A DNA stretch of 64,000 nt from Cordilura impudica (Eukaryota; Arthropoda; Insecta; Diptera; Scathophagidae). The DNA lies in the NCBI GenBank assembly GCA_963682025.1, contig OY821520.1, positions 137,462,738 to 137,526,737 of the forward strand, written 5' to 3'. A model generated the notes under the pieces. That model ran no database searches. It was not told where the DNA came from and saw only the letters and a list, made by a program, of their open reading frames with translations. Position numbers and translations under genes: made by a program. Shown here one piece after another: positions 11,664 through 23,861 of the stretch. Each line of letters starts with the position of its first letter. Within the stretch, counting starts at the first letter, position 1.

Positions 11664-14564
11664 TTAACTAACATTAGGTATAAATTGCGATGTATTATAA
11701 ACTGTGTTATTTATATCTAGCGAATTAAATCTTCTGTGATATAATAAAGCCTTTGAATTATTAAAAACTACGTTATTGTCATCTAAAAGTTTTAAGTGTA
11801 GTGGAGAATAATATCTTTCAACTAGAGGAAATGTAAAGGTATTAATCTTTTCCATATATTTAGAAATAAGAACATTCTCAATATTATTACAGCAATCTAA
11901 AAACCTAAGACCAAAGTTGATCAAAAAGTTGTCAATCCTTTTCATTTTGCATTTTTTATAAATTTTTCTATTAGAAACTTTTTTAATAGAACCATCATAT
12001 AGCTTTATATTTTTTAGTCCGGAACAGATTTTTAAAATTTTGCGTTCAAAAATTCTTAATCTTTCCATTTGGTGAGACGAAACTGAGAACCAAATTGGAT
12101 AAGCATATGATAAAATAGGACGTATAATTTGTTTATAGCAATTTAATTTTATGTTAGTCTTGACCATTTTATTTCGCCTAAGAAAATTACAATAAGAAAA
12201 AAATGCATTTTGTGCTTTCTTCAATATATAGTCAATATGTCAACAAAAAGTAAACGATTCTTAAAAAAAAAACTCCTAAATATTTAAATTTATCAAAATA
12301 GGAAACTAATACATTTTTAATTTTAATACTCGGAATAAATTTCCTAGCATTTGGAAACAAATATTTTTTTTACCCTTAATAATTGAACATAAGCATTTAT
12401 TGATATTTAATTTTAATTTCCATTTGTCAAAATACTGTGTTAATTCAACAGTGTAAGAATTTATCAATATATTCGCTCGTTTAATCTTCGAATTGGAAAC
12501 AGCAATTAGAATGTCATCCGCATATATTAGAGATATAATATTTTCTCCCTCAGGAGGTTCAGGGATATCTGCTAAATAAATATTGTATAAAATTGGCCAT
12601 AAAAGAGAACCCTGAGGAACTCCGGCCGACACATCTCTACTATCAGAATTAAAGTTATCAAAATTAACATAAAAATTTCAACTAGATAAATAATGAAAAA
12701 TGAACCTGCAAACATTTTTATTATACCTAAAAGTTTTAAACATCTTATAAACAATTCCCTCCTGCCAGGCAGTATCAAAAACTTTTTCAAAATCTAAACT
12801 AAGAATTATTGAAGCACTTCTATTATTAAGATTAGTAGAAATAAAGTCTGAAGCATTATGAGGCCATGTACAGTGGAATGCTTCCGTCTGAATCCAAACT
12901 GGTAGTCCTTCAGTACAGGATTATCTATAATATGCTTGTTAATCTTCTTCAAAATAATATAGTCGAAAACTTTGCTAATGTTAGATAGTAAAGAAATTGG
13001 TCTATAACTACTCACTAAAGTTGGATCAGAATTAGGTTTGAGAACAGGAATAATTTTTTTACACTTCCAAATTGATCGAAAATAACCTAAATTATATGCT
13101 TGATTAAACAAAATAGCTAGAAAATTCCATAGTATGGCATCCTTTATTTCATCACTGCCAATAAATTCTTTATAGTTTACATTTCCATTGGATGTAGATT
13201 TTTCATCTGCAGTAAAGAGTTCATTAAAACTAATGATAGGGGAATTATTTTTTAAAACAGAGATTTCAGCTTTAACGAAATTGGAACATGACTGCATTCC
13301 TATATCATGATTTTGCTTATGAACACTAAAAAAAATATTCAGCCAATGTATTTACTTTACGAACACTATCCGAAATCAAATTACCATTTGAGAATACAAT
13401 ATGAGCCAAGGTACACTTCTTATTTATACCACAGAGACCCTTAATCTTCTTATAAGTCATGTTGTTCACTTTTAATTTCCTAAACTAGTTATTCCAATAC
13501 TCTTCCTCGTGTCGTATTATTAAGTCTCTAATAATTTTATTTAAGTTCCTAATTATCACCTTAAGTAAATTTTTTCTGTCATGATCAACACATCTAAATA
13601 GAGTTCTACGTAAATTTCTTTTTTCATTAATAAATTGTAAAATTTGTGGCGATAAATTTATTTGACCTTTATTGCGAATTTTTATTCTTGGAACAGAAGC
13701 TTCAGTAGCATAATTAATAGCATCATTTAAAACTAAAATATTATTATCAATCTCAGTAACAGAACAATTTCTATTAACCGGCAAATTGTTTCCTAGCAAA
13801 CTTTCGTTTAAAACATTATTGAATGTATTGATATTAATTTTACTATAATTTAAAATTTCAACTGGCTGCCGTAAAGTAACATTGTTTAAAAGAATTAAAA
13901 GTTCAACTGCAAAATGATCAGATTCAACATATAAAGTTCTTAATGTATTATTGAAATCAGGATGAAAGTCAATGCCTATAGATGAAGAAGTAATAAAAAA
14001 GTCTATAAAGGAAGGGCATGAAACTATTCTAGATGGAAATTTTGTTGGAATGATCTTAAAATTTGGGTTATTTCCGAGCCAATCATACAACCTTCGACCA
14101 TTTGTATTAACCAAAAAATTACCCCAATCCGTATGTTTAGCATTAAAATCACCACCAAACACAATGTTGTCGGAATTTAAATCATTAATAATGTTGTTAA
14201 GATCATTACAATCTAAAGTATCAGACGGCTTGCAATAGCAGGTAACGAAAAAGATGTCGGTACCATTTATTAAACTCAATTTAACTATAGCATGCTCAAT
14301 TGAGTTTATATTAACCATTATTCTTTTAAAATTGTATATTTCTTTAAGACAGATAGCAGTTCCACCTCCATTGCCAACAATCCTATCCTGTCTTATGAAA
14401 TTATAACCTTTAAAAGATAATCTATGATGACGGCTCAACTTATGTTCTGCAATAAGAACAATGTCTGGCTTGTGTTTTAAAAGGAATAAGTTGGAAAAGT
14501 GTCTTTTGTGTTTAGATATTAAAGAATTCATGTTGACAAACAAGCATTTGAATAAATTATGCAT
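11664..14564 (-). pseudogene. Jockey ORF2 (endonuclease plus reverse transcriptase), decayed
   Basis: The APE-type endonuclease spans 14,564-13,900: a CLFVNMNSL start, AEHKLSRHHRL, GGDFNAKHTDWG with the catalytic Asp/Asn, and ESDHFAV with the catalytic His. The reverse transcriptase follows: YRPISLLSNISKVFDYIILK, QFGFRRKHST, LDFEKVFDTAWQEGIVYKM (Jockey-like), GVPQGSLLWPILYNIYLAD and the YADD active site near 12,513-12,525. The C-terminal part runs 12,224-11,664. Lesions: TAG at 13,485-13,487, a frameshift near 13,340, an apparent loss of the segment after EIKDAI in the RT N-terminus, and further shifts near 12,790, 12,640 and 12,300. No RNase H domain was seen. Confidence 0.85.
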
Positions 14565-16079
14565 TTAATTTTAGGTTAACTAATAAATTCAAAAGTGCTT
14601 TAGATCTAGATTCATCATCGTTTAACTGAATATAAAATTTTGAAAAATCACCAACTTTTTGTAAACACGAATAAAAATTTTTGCCAAAAATACGACTGCA
14701 GTCATTGTTAAGAGTATCAAAAATGTTGAAAGCACTTGTATTCCGATTGGATTTAGTATTACCATTAGTATTGCTAATAGGATTAGTAAACAAAGATGAG
14801 TATATAGCATTTGTACGAGACGCACTATTATTAACTTTTCTTAAAACATTAGAAACTTCACGATTATTACACATACGTTCAATTATTTCCAGACGTTTAG
14901 GACAAATTCTAGCATTGGCAGTATGTCCCTCAGTATTACAATTTGCGCATTTAACCGGCAGACCAAATCGTCTGACTAAGCCACCAGTTGAAGGGTCAGT
15001 TAAAACTATTTCATTTATATTTTGATCTTTAGGAGGAAGATTACAATTATTGGGACCGTGAGATTCCCCAAATTTAACACACCTATAAGGCATATTACAA
15101 TTACTTGCAACGTGTGTAAAACGTTGACAATTTTTACATTGTTTAGGACCACTTGGTTTAAAAAGTTCGCTACTGACTTTGCAATGCAAAATAAAACGAA
15201 TGCTCTTAAACTCTTCTATATTAGAATCTCTAGACAATTGTATTAACCAATTTCTAGGCAATTTAGAAACGTTAACGATGATAAAGTTCAAATTTAAGTT
15301 ATTAAGATAAGCAATAATTTCCTCTTTATCAAACATATTAGATAACTTATTAATGACAAAATTGTAAGTCTTCATTTCATGGGGAGTAAAAGTATAAAAA
15401 TTAATATTTGACTCATTTAAGAAATTTTTTGTTTTTGTGTAGTCTTCAAGAATACAAGTACTAATATGTGTAACATTTCTATTTATAATATTGAAGGAAA
15501 AGTTATTATGCTTTAATAAAGAAAAAAGATTATTTTTAATGTCCTTAGAATTTATATTATAGCATACAAAAATTGGTGGTAGTTTTGCAGAATTCTTGGT
15601 AAAACTTTTCTTTTGAGAATTGAGAAAATTCTGAGGGATTGAAACAGGGATTTCATTGTTGATTGAAGTTTGTGGTTTTTTTAAACCCGGAAAATTTACA
15701 TTAATATTGTCGTCAGCTGCTTTCCAATTGTTTGCTGATTTCTTTGAGGAATAATTTCAACATCTTGAATTTCTATATCAGAAAATATATCGTATTGCTG
15801 TTCTTGACTTAGAATTTTATTTAGTTTATCTTCTACTTGTTTCTTTTCATCTCTCAACTTATTAACCTCTTGCAACAAAGAATTAATTTGCGATTGCATG
15901 CTTACTAATTGATTTGAAGGAGATTGTGATTTCGCAGCACGTCGGTTTTTTGGCCCAGCTAACTTTGCAGTGGACTTTTTCTTTTCAGAAGATGAGTTAT
16001 TATCGCTGAAGTCATTAGAATTCAATAATTCAAATCGGTTGCCAGTTCTGTTATCAAATTTATCATCTTTTTCACTCAT
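14557..16079 (-). pseudogene. Jockey ORF1 (Gag-like nucleic-acid chaperone), one frameshift
   Basis: Starts at the ATG at 16,079. The N-terminal third is hydrophilic with a predicted coiled coil (QSQINSLLQEVNKLRDEKKQ). A frameshift near 15,715 leads into a continuous frame containing a PRE_C2HC-type domain (LPRNWLIQLSRDSNIEEFKS). CCHC zinc knuckles follow: CKNCQRFTHVASNC, CVKFGESHGPNNC (second Cys replaced by Phe) and CANCNTEGHTANARIC. PRE_C2HC plus knuckles is typical of Jockey-clade ORF1 proteins, which bind the element RNA. The stop overlaps the ORF2 start: ATGCATAA carries both, allowing termination-reinitiation. About 507 codons once the shift is taken into account. Confidence 0.85.
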
Positions 16080-16551
16080 TGTCGAAATTTACAATTTCAA
16101 CACAAAAAAAATTGTTTTACTTTTCTTCGTTTATTTTTATGTCAAATGAAAAAAAAAAAAAATTCAATTTTATTTATTTTAATAATTATTTGTAATTTAT
16201 TTTTGCTCTTTTTTCACACATATAGCAAATGTTTGATAACAACCACGAATAATATTATTACACATGGAATGCAATTTAATATTGTTTTAGAATTTTTTTT
16301 TTATTATTATTATTAAAATAATTTAAAATTCACAGCTCACAGAAAACGATGTTTCTTCCTTGCGTGTTGACGTAAAACTCCACAAACTAACTACAATTCC
16401 TCGTATCTCTATCTGAACTCTTATTTGTATTACTTTTATTTTCAATAAATGAAGTAATCGATACTTCGTGAATATTCTCACAAATTTTTATTCAGTAACT
16501 TTATTATATATTTTAACACATTTTTTTTTACCAAATTTCATTAATTAAAAT

Positions 16552-16705
16552 ATCACGCGTGAATCACGTGAACGTGAGTCGAAACTTTTATTAATCACGT
16601 GAACGTGAGTGAGCGTGAGTAGAAAAAATTATTGCGGGCGTGAGCGGGCGTGATTAAAACTTTTTGGCACGTGAGCGGGCGTGAACGTGAGTCAAAAATC
16701 ACTCC
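16552..16705. repeat. Right subterminal repeats of the hAT element
   Basis: Repeats of cacgtgaacgtgagtgagcg and gcgggcgtgagcgggcgtga, the counterpart of the array at 8635-8762. Confidence 0.8.
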
Positions 16706-16727
16706 CGTGCCCAGCTCTAGTTGAAAA

Positions 16728-17840
16728 TTCAAGTTAACGTTGTTAAGGAAAAATCATTTGAGACGAAGCTGTAAAAAAATATGTTCGTCGATTCCACGAA
16801 CTATATTTATCTATCGGAGCCCAAAATGCGGGCTACACAAAAGTTTCCAATTACTAAAGATTAATTATAAAATTCGTTTTTCTATTCCAATGTGTCTATT
16901 AAAATTAATTCGCTTGAAACAAATAAAAAATGAAAAATGTATGTTAAAACATACTATGGCCTGGACATTACAAAGAAGATTACAAGTTTTTATATGAAAA
17001 TGAACAGGTATAAGAAAAATGATTCATCAAACTGTTACATTATATACTAAATGATCTCAAATGTAAAAAAAATATATGGGGCTTGGTTTATGAAAAGACG
17101 GCTTAGGTATCTAAAAATAATTTTTAAATTTTTTGCCAGTTCGGATAGAGTATTAGACGCTCTTTTACATGATGAAAACCAGAAAGTCACATTTTGTGGA
17201 AAAGTTTACTTAAAATGAAAAGAAAGCAGAGCAAATTCCATTTCGTCTGCTGCCTTAGACAAATGTGGTTCATTATTATCGGCATTCGAACTAACATCAT
17301 CATCAGGCCCGCCATTGTCTTCATCGTTTTCAATGAAATATTAACTGTAGGTGGCTCTAAACTCCATATCAATATTCATATTTCTATAGAAGGCCATGAT
17401 AACAATGATAAACTCAACTTAGTGCGATTAATTGCGATAACATTACGAACAGAAACAACGCTTGACGTTCTTGAGTATCGCTAGATACTAGTCAAAGTCA
17501 ACGAAGATAAAAGTGAACAACTAATGCGAAGCTGACGCAACGAGTTTTTTCCATTAGCAACTGTATTGTCGATAAGTTGTTTTTACGCACAAGGCTTTCG
17601 ATAGACCAGGTCACACGTACGATTTTTTTTCTGAAAATTAATAAAAAAAAACTAACTTTATATTTATAAAAACAGATAACTAGCGCTTTTTAGGGCTTTT
17701 AATTTTATTCCAATTTAGAGCCTTTTAGCGCTATTTATAGTACTGTTTTGCGCTTTTTGGTTGAAAAAATTAGGCAACGCTGAAACGTAAAGACACTTTG
17801 GAAATAAAAAAATATATAAAATAAAACAAAACAACTAATT
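16728..17840. other. No recognised gene; weak decayed coding remnant at its left
   Basis: At 16,728-16,870 one frame reads VKKYVRRFHELYLSIGAQNA after several stops, continuing the weak string left of the hAT insertion. The family is not recognised. The remainder is AT-rich with no supported feature; open frames at 16,740-16,997 and 17,194-17,484 look like chance frames. Confidence 0.35.
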
Positions 17841-18170
17841 TATAGTTGGCTGATCTCAGAGTGAGCTCACATGTACCGCTGTGAGCCGTAGACAAATCGG
17901 TGTGACTTGTGATTGTATTGGTGAAAAATTATGATATAAAATTGTTTCAGCTAACTCAGCAACCCTTTGTTGTAAAACGACAAAAATTTCACAATATAAA
18001 CGTATACGTAATTCAACAACCCCACAAGTATAACCAGAGTCCCTGCAGTTGTTTGCTATAAGTGATAGATGACGCTTTCTGTTTGATTTTAAAAAAGTGG
18101 CATAAAAAAATTTTTAATTCATAGTTGTTTACACATCTCCCCTGTGATCAGACTCACATGATTTTTTATA
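17840..18170 (+). repeat. Interspersed repeat family X, copy 1
   Basis: Shares with 40,840-41,220 and, inverted, 59,655-59,965 the blocks tcggtgtgacttgtgattgt, acgctttctgtttgatttta and tttacacatctcccctgtga followed by cagactcacatg. About 330 bp with no coding capacity. Probably a non-autonomous mobile element of unassigned class. Confidence 0.7.
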
Positions 18171-18263
18171 AATTAAGACTGACCACTTTGCCAATCTGGT
18201 AAAATCTCAGAAAATTCCCACTTTTAAAAAACGTGTTATTCAAGTTCATTCAAGAAAATTGTA

Positions 18264-18470
18264 GCCGGACTATACGACACCATATAACTTGAGTTTTGAG
18301 AAAGAAACTATGCCGAGGGCATAACTGAATATAGAAAATTAGCATAAACCAAACTTGAGTAGCATACCTCATTTGGTATGATGATTTGATCAAAAAATGG
18401 ACCGATGATAAATATATTTTGTAAGCTCATTTTTCTCAAAAACATTTGTCCAAATGAAAAGGTGACTTTT
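18264..18470 (+). mobile_element. Diverged Helentron / DINE-1-like fragment
   Basis: Contains degraded versions of the family's internal blocks (tatagaaaattagcataaac, aaaaaatggaccgat) without clear ends. Confidence 0.5.
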
Positions 18471-18479
18471 TAATTTAAA

Positions 18480-20700
18480 ACCAATTACGCAAATAAATTT
18501 TTCTCAGTTAGGTAATAATATAATGAAACAATTATATTATAATGAAGGGATTATTACATTTCATTGGTTAAGCTCTGACGAAATCAATAATGACTTGATT
18601 TTTGCTATTCATAGTCACTGACGAAATTTTAAGTATAAGTACGTAGAGATCATTGAAATTCATCTCTCCGATGTGCTCATACTCACAATAACCTTGATTT
18701 ATATGTAGGTATAACTTGCAATAAATATTAATCCGACGTTGTCGTCATATTCATACCATACCAAATCTGTTTTATTCATACATCACATCAGTTTGATGTA
18801 TAGTTTTAGCATATTACTTATAATACTTACAGTTGATTCAACTCATTCAACTCATCTATGTACAAACACATATATAGTTATATATGCATATATGCATACA
18901 CCGTACTAACGCAACAGAGTAAACACAACTTTATAGTGAGTATTTGAACGCTCGAATTCGAATCATACTATACACATTGAGTGAAGGAGAGTCTAAATCA
19001 ATAACGCCATAATTATGTTAAGTATGAATATGATGAATACCCCAATGTTTAGAGTGAATAAGAGTTTCGACAACATTTCAATAAGTATGAATGCAACTCT
19101 CTTTTTCAGTACTCATTACAGATCTCTGATACACACTCGCATACATAGATGGATTCTTAAGCTAGCTTATACCAAAGATGGAGTCCGCATAGGCAGCAAA
19201 CTGTCACGGTTGGGTACTGTAGAATGGATATTCCATAAGGAAGCATAGGTATTCAATTCCATATCTGGTATATGACAATGTGCACTTGTTAAACATACTA
19301 TGTAATACAGTTTTTGGGTCTATATCTTCACTCGTTTAACAGCGAAGCTCGTTTTTGAAAACAACAGTGACTGATTTTTCTGAAGAAATAAATTCAAAAA
19401 AATTTTGTTGACATAATGAAATTTCTCCAGGCAATGTCGAAATGGCTGATTGGCATTTTAATAATGAATATCTATAATATGAATAGGTACGGCGCTTTCT
19501 TGTGACCGATGTTATAATAAACAGTTTAATCCCAATTTTGACCAAACATATATTATTTGAAAGGTATTTCTTTTAAGCTGTCCACCAGATTTACAGATTT
19601 TTAAATTTTAAATTTTTTTTTCGAGTAAAATGCATTTAAAGTTGCTACTAACATATACATAAAATTATACAATCCTATGTGCGTGTTTATTAAATTTGTT
19701 AATGTGGTTGTAAAAAAATGAGTTTGTGTTCTTCATTCACAATAATAATTGCGTTGAATTGAAAAATATTCTTGGACATAAACCAATAAATAATAATGTT
19801 TCAAAAGTGTTGAATTGTGAATTGGGTAAAATTGATTAGCATACCATTAGGGTCTTTATTAAATGAAAAAATAAAATTTCCTAGAATTTGCACTCGAATT
19901 TCGAGGCTGGAATCTGCTAGTTTTAATAAATATTTTGGGCCTCAAGGGCGCCAAATATCGGAAACACTAAAATTTTTTGAAAAAGAGAGTTGCATTAGTA
20001 TTTCATATATAATGTTTTCTGACTACCAGACCGAAGTAAAATGTAACATTATGGGTGCAGCAATCGACCAAGGCCGAAAAGCCATTCAGAAAGTTTTCTT
20101 CTATTATTGTGGTGTGTTGCATTATAAATTTTTCCGCCAGGTTAAACTGTCAACAAGGAATATTATTTTAGTGTTAAGCGTCGCTTGCTCGAAGCGATCC
20201 ACAAAAGTATTCTAGAATTAATGCTTCGAGACAATTTTGTGGCCCACATATCACTTCATTCGATTGCGTAGATAAAATATAAATCGCTGCACGACATTCC
20301 GAAAATTGACCTTAATAGCTCTTTCGAGGTTTGGAAAAAACGGAATTAGTAAAAAAGTGTATTGAAGATAATGGAAGTAATTGGGAAGAATAAGTAAAGA
20401 TGTTTCATTTTATGTCAGCTTTCCATTTGGACATAGTAGTTGAAGCTAGAGTTGAGAAATTTTATATGTGTCCCTAGGTTATTTGTGTGTGTCCGTAGGT
20501 GATTAAAAGGGGCGGGATAAAACTAGTGGGCATGACGCCTACCTTACAATGTAAAGTGATTTGAAACCTTGTTTGAGGGTCCAAAGGTTACAAGATACTA
20601 ACCAGATTATACAAATAAACTCGTCTAGAATGAGATAATCGAGACGCAAAAACTGAATATTTACTTTTATATTGTATGGTAGAAAAAACAGAAGCATATA
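18480..20700. other. No recognised features; one unidentified 132-codon ORF at 19,817-20,215
   Basis: Mostly AT-rich. The plus-strand open frame at 19,817-20,215 (NKYFGPQGRQISETLKFFEK, GAAIDQGRKAIQKVFFYYCG) has less biased composition than the surrounding chance frames and may be a remnant of an unrecognised gene or element. It starts at a non-ATG codon and no domain was recognised. The rest is unassigned. Confidence 0.35.
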
Positions 20701-20704
20701 TAAA

Positions 20705-21495
20705 ACAAGTAAGAAAATTATAGTCGGTCTAGACTGACAATGCGATACCCTATACCATGCGTTTAGAGATCCTAGCTCTCAGGCCCAACTAACTGGATAT
20801 AGAAAATAAGCATAAATCAAATTTGAGTGGGATTTTAATTAATTTTTTGGCTGCAGATGTGAAAAAGTTCATATCGGATGATATATCATATGGGGACTAG
20901 GCCCAAAAATGGACCGATCCGTACCATGTTTGGTAAAGTCTCTTGTATTTTGCAAAAATATATAAAACAAAATTTGAGAAGAATTAGTGCAATATTTTTG
21001 TTTTTGATAGATTTCGGTGAAGATCGGGAAATAACTCTATATGAGACCTATGACTAGGAGTAGTCCCATAGGTATAGTTTTTCGACTACTGATTAGTGGA
21101 TGTAATGAACACATACAAACCCAATTTGACTAAGATTTATATGATAATTTGGATCTTATGGCAATTTATGTTGATTTTATAGGGTTCATTTGTATGGGGG
21201 CTAGGTGCGAACATGAACCGATTCTCTCCAATTTCAGCAGCCTTCATCCTATGGCCGATGAAAGCTTATCTACCAAATTTCATCAAAATATATTCGTATT
21301 TGCGACCTGCAGTTTGATTAAAATCTTTACATGGACACACAGACGGACGGACGGACATCGTTAAATCGAATCAGATAGTGATTCTGTTTCGATCGGTATA
21401 ATAAAAGATGGGTCTAGGTCAAATATTTTTGGTAGTTACAAATAGCAGCACAAAGTCATTATACCCAAACCACATAGTGGTATAGGGTATAAAAA
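20705..21495 (+). mobile_element. Full-length Helentron / DINE-1-like copy
   Basis: Begins acaagtaagaaaattatagt with a slightly imperfect version of the 5' palindrome, has (GGAC)n at about 21,343-21,357, and ends accacatagtggtatagggt followed by ata. Same internal order as the 1587-2390 copy. Confidence 0.8.
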
Positions 21496-21532
21496 ATCAA
21501 AACTAGAGAGAAACAAGTAAGTAATATTAGCC

Positions 21533-21890
21533 TAGGTCAACTATATGACACCCTACATCATGGTATTCCACATTACCCGATTACCAACAAAATTGAAAAT
21601 AAATATTTATAAAAAATATAAAACTCAATATATAAATATAATAATTAATTGCGAACATTTAAAAAAAATATAATTTTAAAATATTCATATATTCAAAACA
21701 AGAATATGTGTAATATTGATGTACAAAATCTCACTGCGAACACACTCAATAAAGAATGTCGAAATCACTCGAAAATGCCTCCGCAGTAACTGACAACTAA
21801 CGACTACGATTATTTTCACAACAACAAATACAATTTTAAAAAATATAAATTTAATGTTTAACAATCCGATTAAGAGTTTGCAAAGTGGAA
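21533..21890 (+). repeat. Interspersed repeat family R2, intact copy
   Basis: Begins near gtcaactatatgacacccta with catggtattccacattaccc. Its internal part aatatgtgtaatattgatgt and its right part gcagtaactgacaactaacg recur on the two sides of the hAT element at 34.63-42.37 kb. This copy is therefore the empty-site reference for that insertion. The 5' layout vaguely resembles the Helentron repeats. No coding capacity. Confidence 0.75.
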
Positions 21891-22117
21891 AATAAATTTC
21901 AAGTAGTTGGTTTGCACTTCATTTTTAAAAGCACCGTAAAATAAATAAATATAAAATATGTTGAATTGCCAGTCATTATGTCCGTGTTTTTATGTGTTTT
22001 ACATATAATATATGTAGTTATATACATACACACCAGCACATGTTTGTTTATTTACCTTAGGACAGAATTGTGTTTAAATTTAAATTACTATTTACATTGC
22101 GAAAAATCAGATAAATA

Positions 22118-22790
22118 AAATAAAAAAAATTATAGTCGATCAAGACCGAATTTGAGTTGCATTGTAATTACTTTTTATAGACAGATCCTGCCTATATTCC
22201 GTAAGGCAAATTTTGTAAAAACATATACAAACAAAATTTGAGAAAAATCTGTGCAGTATTTTTGTTTTTTAATAGATTTAACTGAAGGTCGGGAATTAGC
22301 TTTATATGGGGCTATGACTAAGAATATTCCTGTAGGATTTATTTTTGAACTAAAATGATAAGGAATATAATAAACAAACACAAACCCACTTTGATAGAAA
22401 TCTATATGATAATTTGCATATTATGGCAATTTATGTCGATCTCATAGGGGCCATTTGTATGGGAACTAAGTCTGAACATAAACCGCTTTTCTCCCATTTC
22501 AATAGTGTTCATTCCATGGCCGATAGAAGCTTATATACTAAATTCATATTTGCAACCTGTAGTTTCATTAAAAGATTGTCATGGACACACAGACGGATGG
22601 ACAGACGGACACACGGACGGATGGGCATCGCTAAATCGATTCAGAAAGTGATTCTGAGTCTATCGGCCTATGGGTATAGGTCAAATATTTTTGGTATTTA
22701 TAAAAACCAACCTAAGGATTATACAGATTATACGTACATCGCTAGTTCGAATGTAGAAATGATTCTGGGTCGATCGGAATGGTAAAAAGA
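22118..22790 (+). mobile_element. Internally deleted Helentron / DINE-1-like copy
   Basis: Starts with an altered 5' end (attatagtcgatcaagaccg), lacks part of the left interior, keeps the ttgatagaaatctatatgat...ttatgtcgat block and the (GGAC)n-like tract at about 22,590-22,625. Its 3' end is degraded. Confidence 0.65.
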
Positions 22791-22799
22791 ATAAATTGA

Positions 22800-23130
22800 G
22801 GTAATAATATATAATTGGTTTTTGCAAATATGGCCTTATCTCGATTTAAAAATAGCATCGGCCTTGTCCGGATTTAAAAATAACATCTAATATGAACTTT
22901 TTGATATCGGTAGGCAAGAAATTTATAGCATAAACTGCTCCAAGAATGCACTCCCAAATAAACAATTAACGATTGCGCACATAAAAAGTTTTTAACACAA
23001 ATAAATCACTATATCTTTTAACAAATTGAATGTTATCTATTTTTTTTCCTACGGAAGTCTCCGAACAATTTGCCATTTTGGCCACTTATCTTCCAGATAT
23101 ATTTGGTTAATTTGGTTACTATTTTGATTA
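22800..23130. other. AT-rich DNA left of the foldback insertion
   Basis: The last about 80 bases, read on the minus strand, continue the frame of the Tc1-like transposase across the foldback insertion (VLSNQNSNQINQIYLEDKW) before a stop. Similarity to the family is not clear there. Confidence 0.35.
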
Positions 23131-23138
23131 CTTAATAC

Positions 23139-23861
23139 CAAGGTTCAGAAAATACACACATGAAACACACAATGTTCTGTCCAAAAGCAGCCAACACATA
23201 TTTTTATTTTCATATCAATTATGTGCGTTTCTAAATTTTCTACGGTGCCCAACACAACCATGACTGTGTTCGTTTTAATATTTCGTTATTTACACGAACA
23301 TTTTTGTATCACGTACTTTTTGTTTCAATCACACATAAAGCACACATTTTTGAGTGTTGCTTTATTTGAAGTTCATGTTCTGGTACGTGTACTGAAAAAA
23401 AAAACAGAACATGTACAATAAACAGGTTCGAGTTCAGTTATATTTTAAGTCGTGTTTAAAATATAACTGAACTCGAACCTGCTTATTGTACATGTTCTGT
23501 TTTTTCTTACTACACGAGCCACAACACGACTTAAAATGTAATTGAACTCGAACCTGTTTATTGTACATGTTTTGTTTTTTTTTTTCAGTACACGTACCAG
23601 AACATGAACTTCAAATAAAGCAACACTCAAAAATGTGTGCTTTATGTGTGATTGAAACAAAAAGTACGTGATACAAAAATGTTCGTATAAATAACGAAAT
23701 ATTTAAACGAACACAGTCATGGTTGTGTTGGGCACCGAAGAAAATTTAAAAACAAACATAATTGATATGAAAATAAAAATATGTGTGTGTTGGTCTAAGT
23801 TATGTTTGTTTACATATATGTACGAGTTTTTTATTCAGTGTGTGTTTTTTTCTGAACTCTG
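23139..23861. mobile_element. hAT-type foldback (long inverted repeat) element, copy 1
   Basis: A 723-bp element with almost whole-length inverted halves. The left end is CAAGGTTCAGAAAATACACA; the right end is its complement, ending TTCTGAACTCTG. It is flanked by perfect 8-bp duplications CTTAATAC (23,131-23,138 and 23,862-23,869). The 8-bp duplication and a CARRG-like end fit the hAT superfamily. It encodes no transposase; the two matching ORFs (23,221-23,421 plus, 23,445-23,660 minus) are the same DNA read from both arms. It is inserted in a Tc1-like transposase frame. Confidence 0.85.

Larger units (their letters stand above)
11357..16381 (-). mobile_element. Jockey-clade non-LTR retrotransposon, full length (about 5.0 kb)
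   Basis: Bounded by a 17-bp direct duplication starting acaaactaactacaa (11,340-11,356 and 16,382-16,398), so both ends are fixed. Order on the minus strand: about 300 bp of 5' UTR, ORF1 (16,079 to 14,557), ORF2 (14,564 to 11,664), and a 3' UTR ending in a short (gaaatt)n simple repeat rather than poly-A. The full length plus target duplication shows a complete retrotransposition event into the hAT element, later damaged by frameshifts and stops. Confidence 0.9.
8609..16719 (+). mobile_element. hAT transposon (Hermes/hobo-like), 8.1 kb, with nested Jockey element
   Basis: Both ends are exact. The left end starts TAGAGAAGGGCA and the right end finishes TGCCCAGCTCTA, a hAT-like imperfect terminal inverted repeat. 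Perfect 8-bp target duplications GTTGAAAA lie at 8601-8608 and 16,720-16,727. Both ends carry subterminal repeats built from cacgtgaacgtgagtgagcg (8635-8762 and 16,552-16,705), typical transposase-binding arrays. The transposase gene lies at 9276-11,288. About 5.0 kb of the interior is a later Jockey insertion (11,357-16,381), so the original element was about 3.1 kb, a normal hAT size. Confidence 0.9.

Noticed and set aside
12572..12790. 72-codon minus-strand ORF with hydrophobic stretch
   Set aside because: Off-frame shadow of the Jockey RT; the true frame there reads the RT motif LDFEKVFDTAWQEG.
13972..15246. Plus-strand ORFs at 13,972-14,238, 14,681-15,025 and 15,022-15,246
   Set aside because: Antisense to Jockey ORF1 and ORF2.
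23221..23660. Matching ORFs on both strands (also 27,903-28,103)
   Set aside because: They are the two arms of the foldback palindrome read in opposite directions, not genes.
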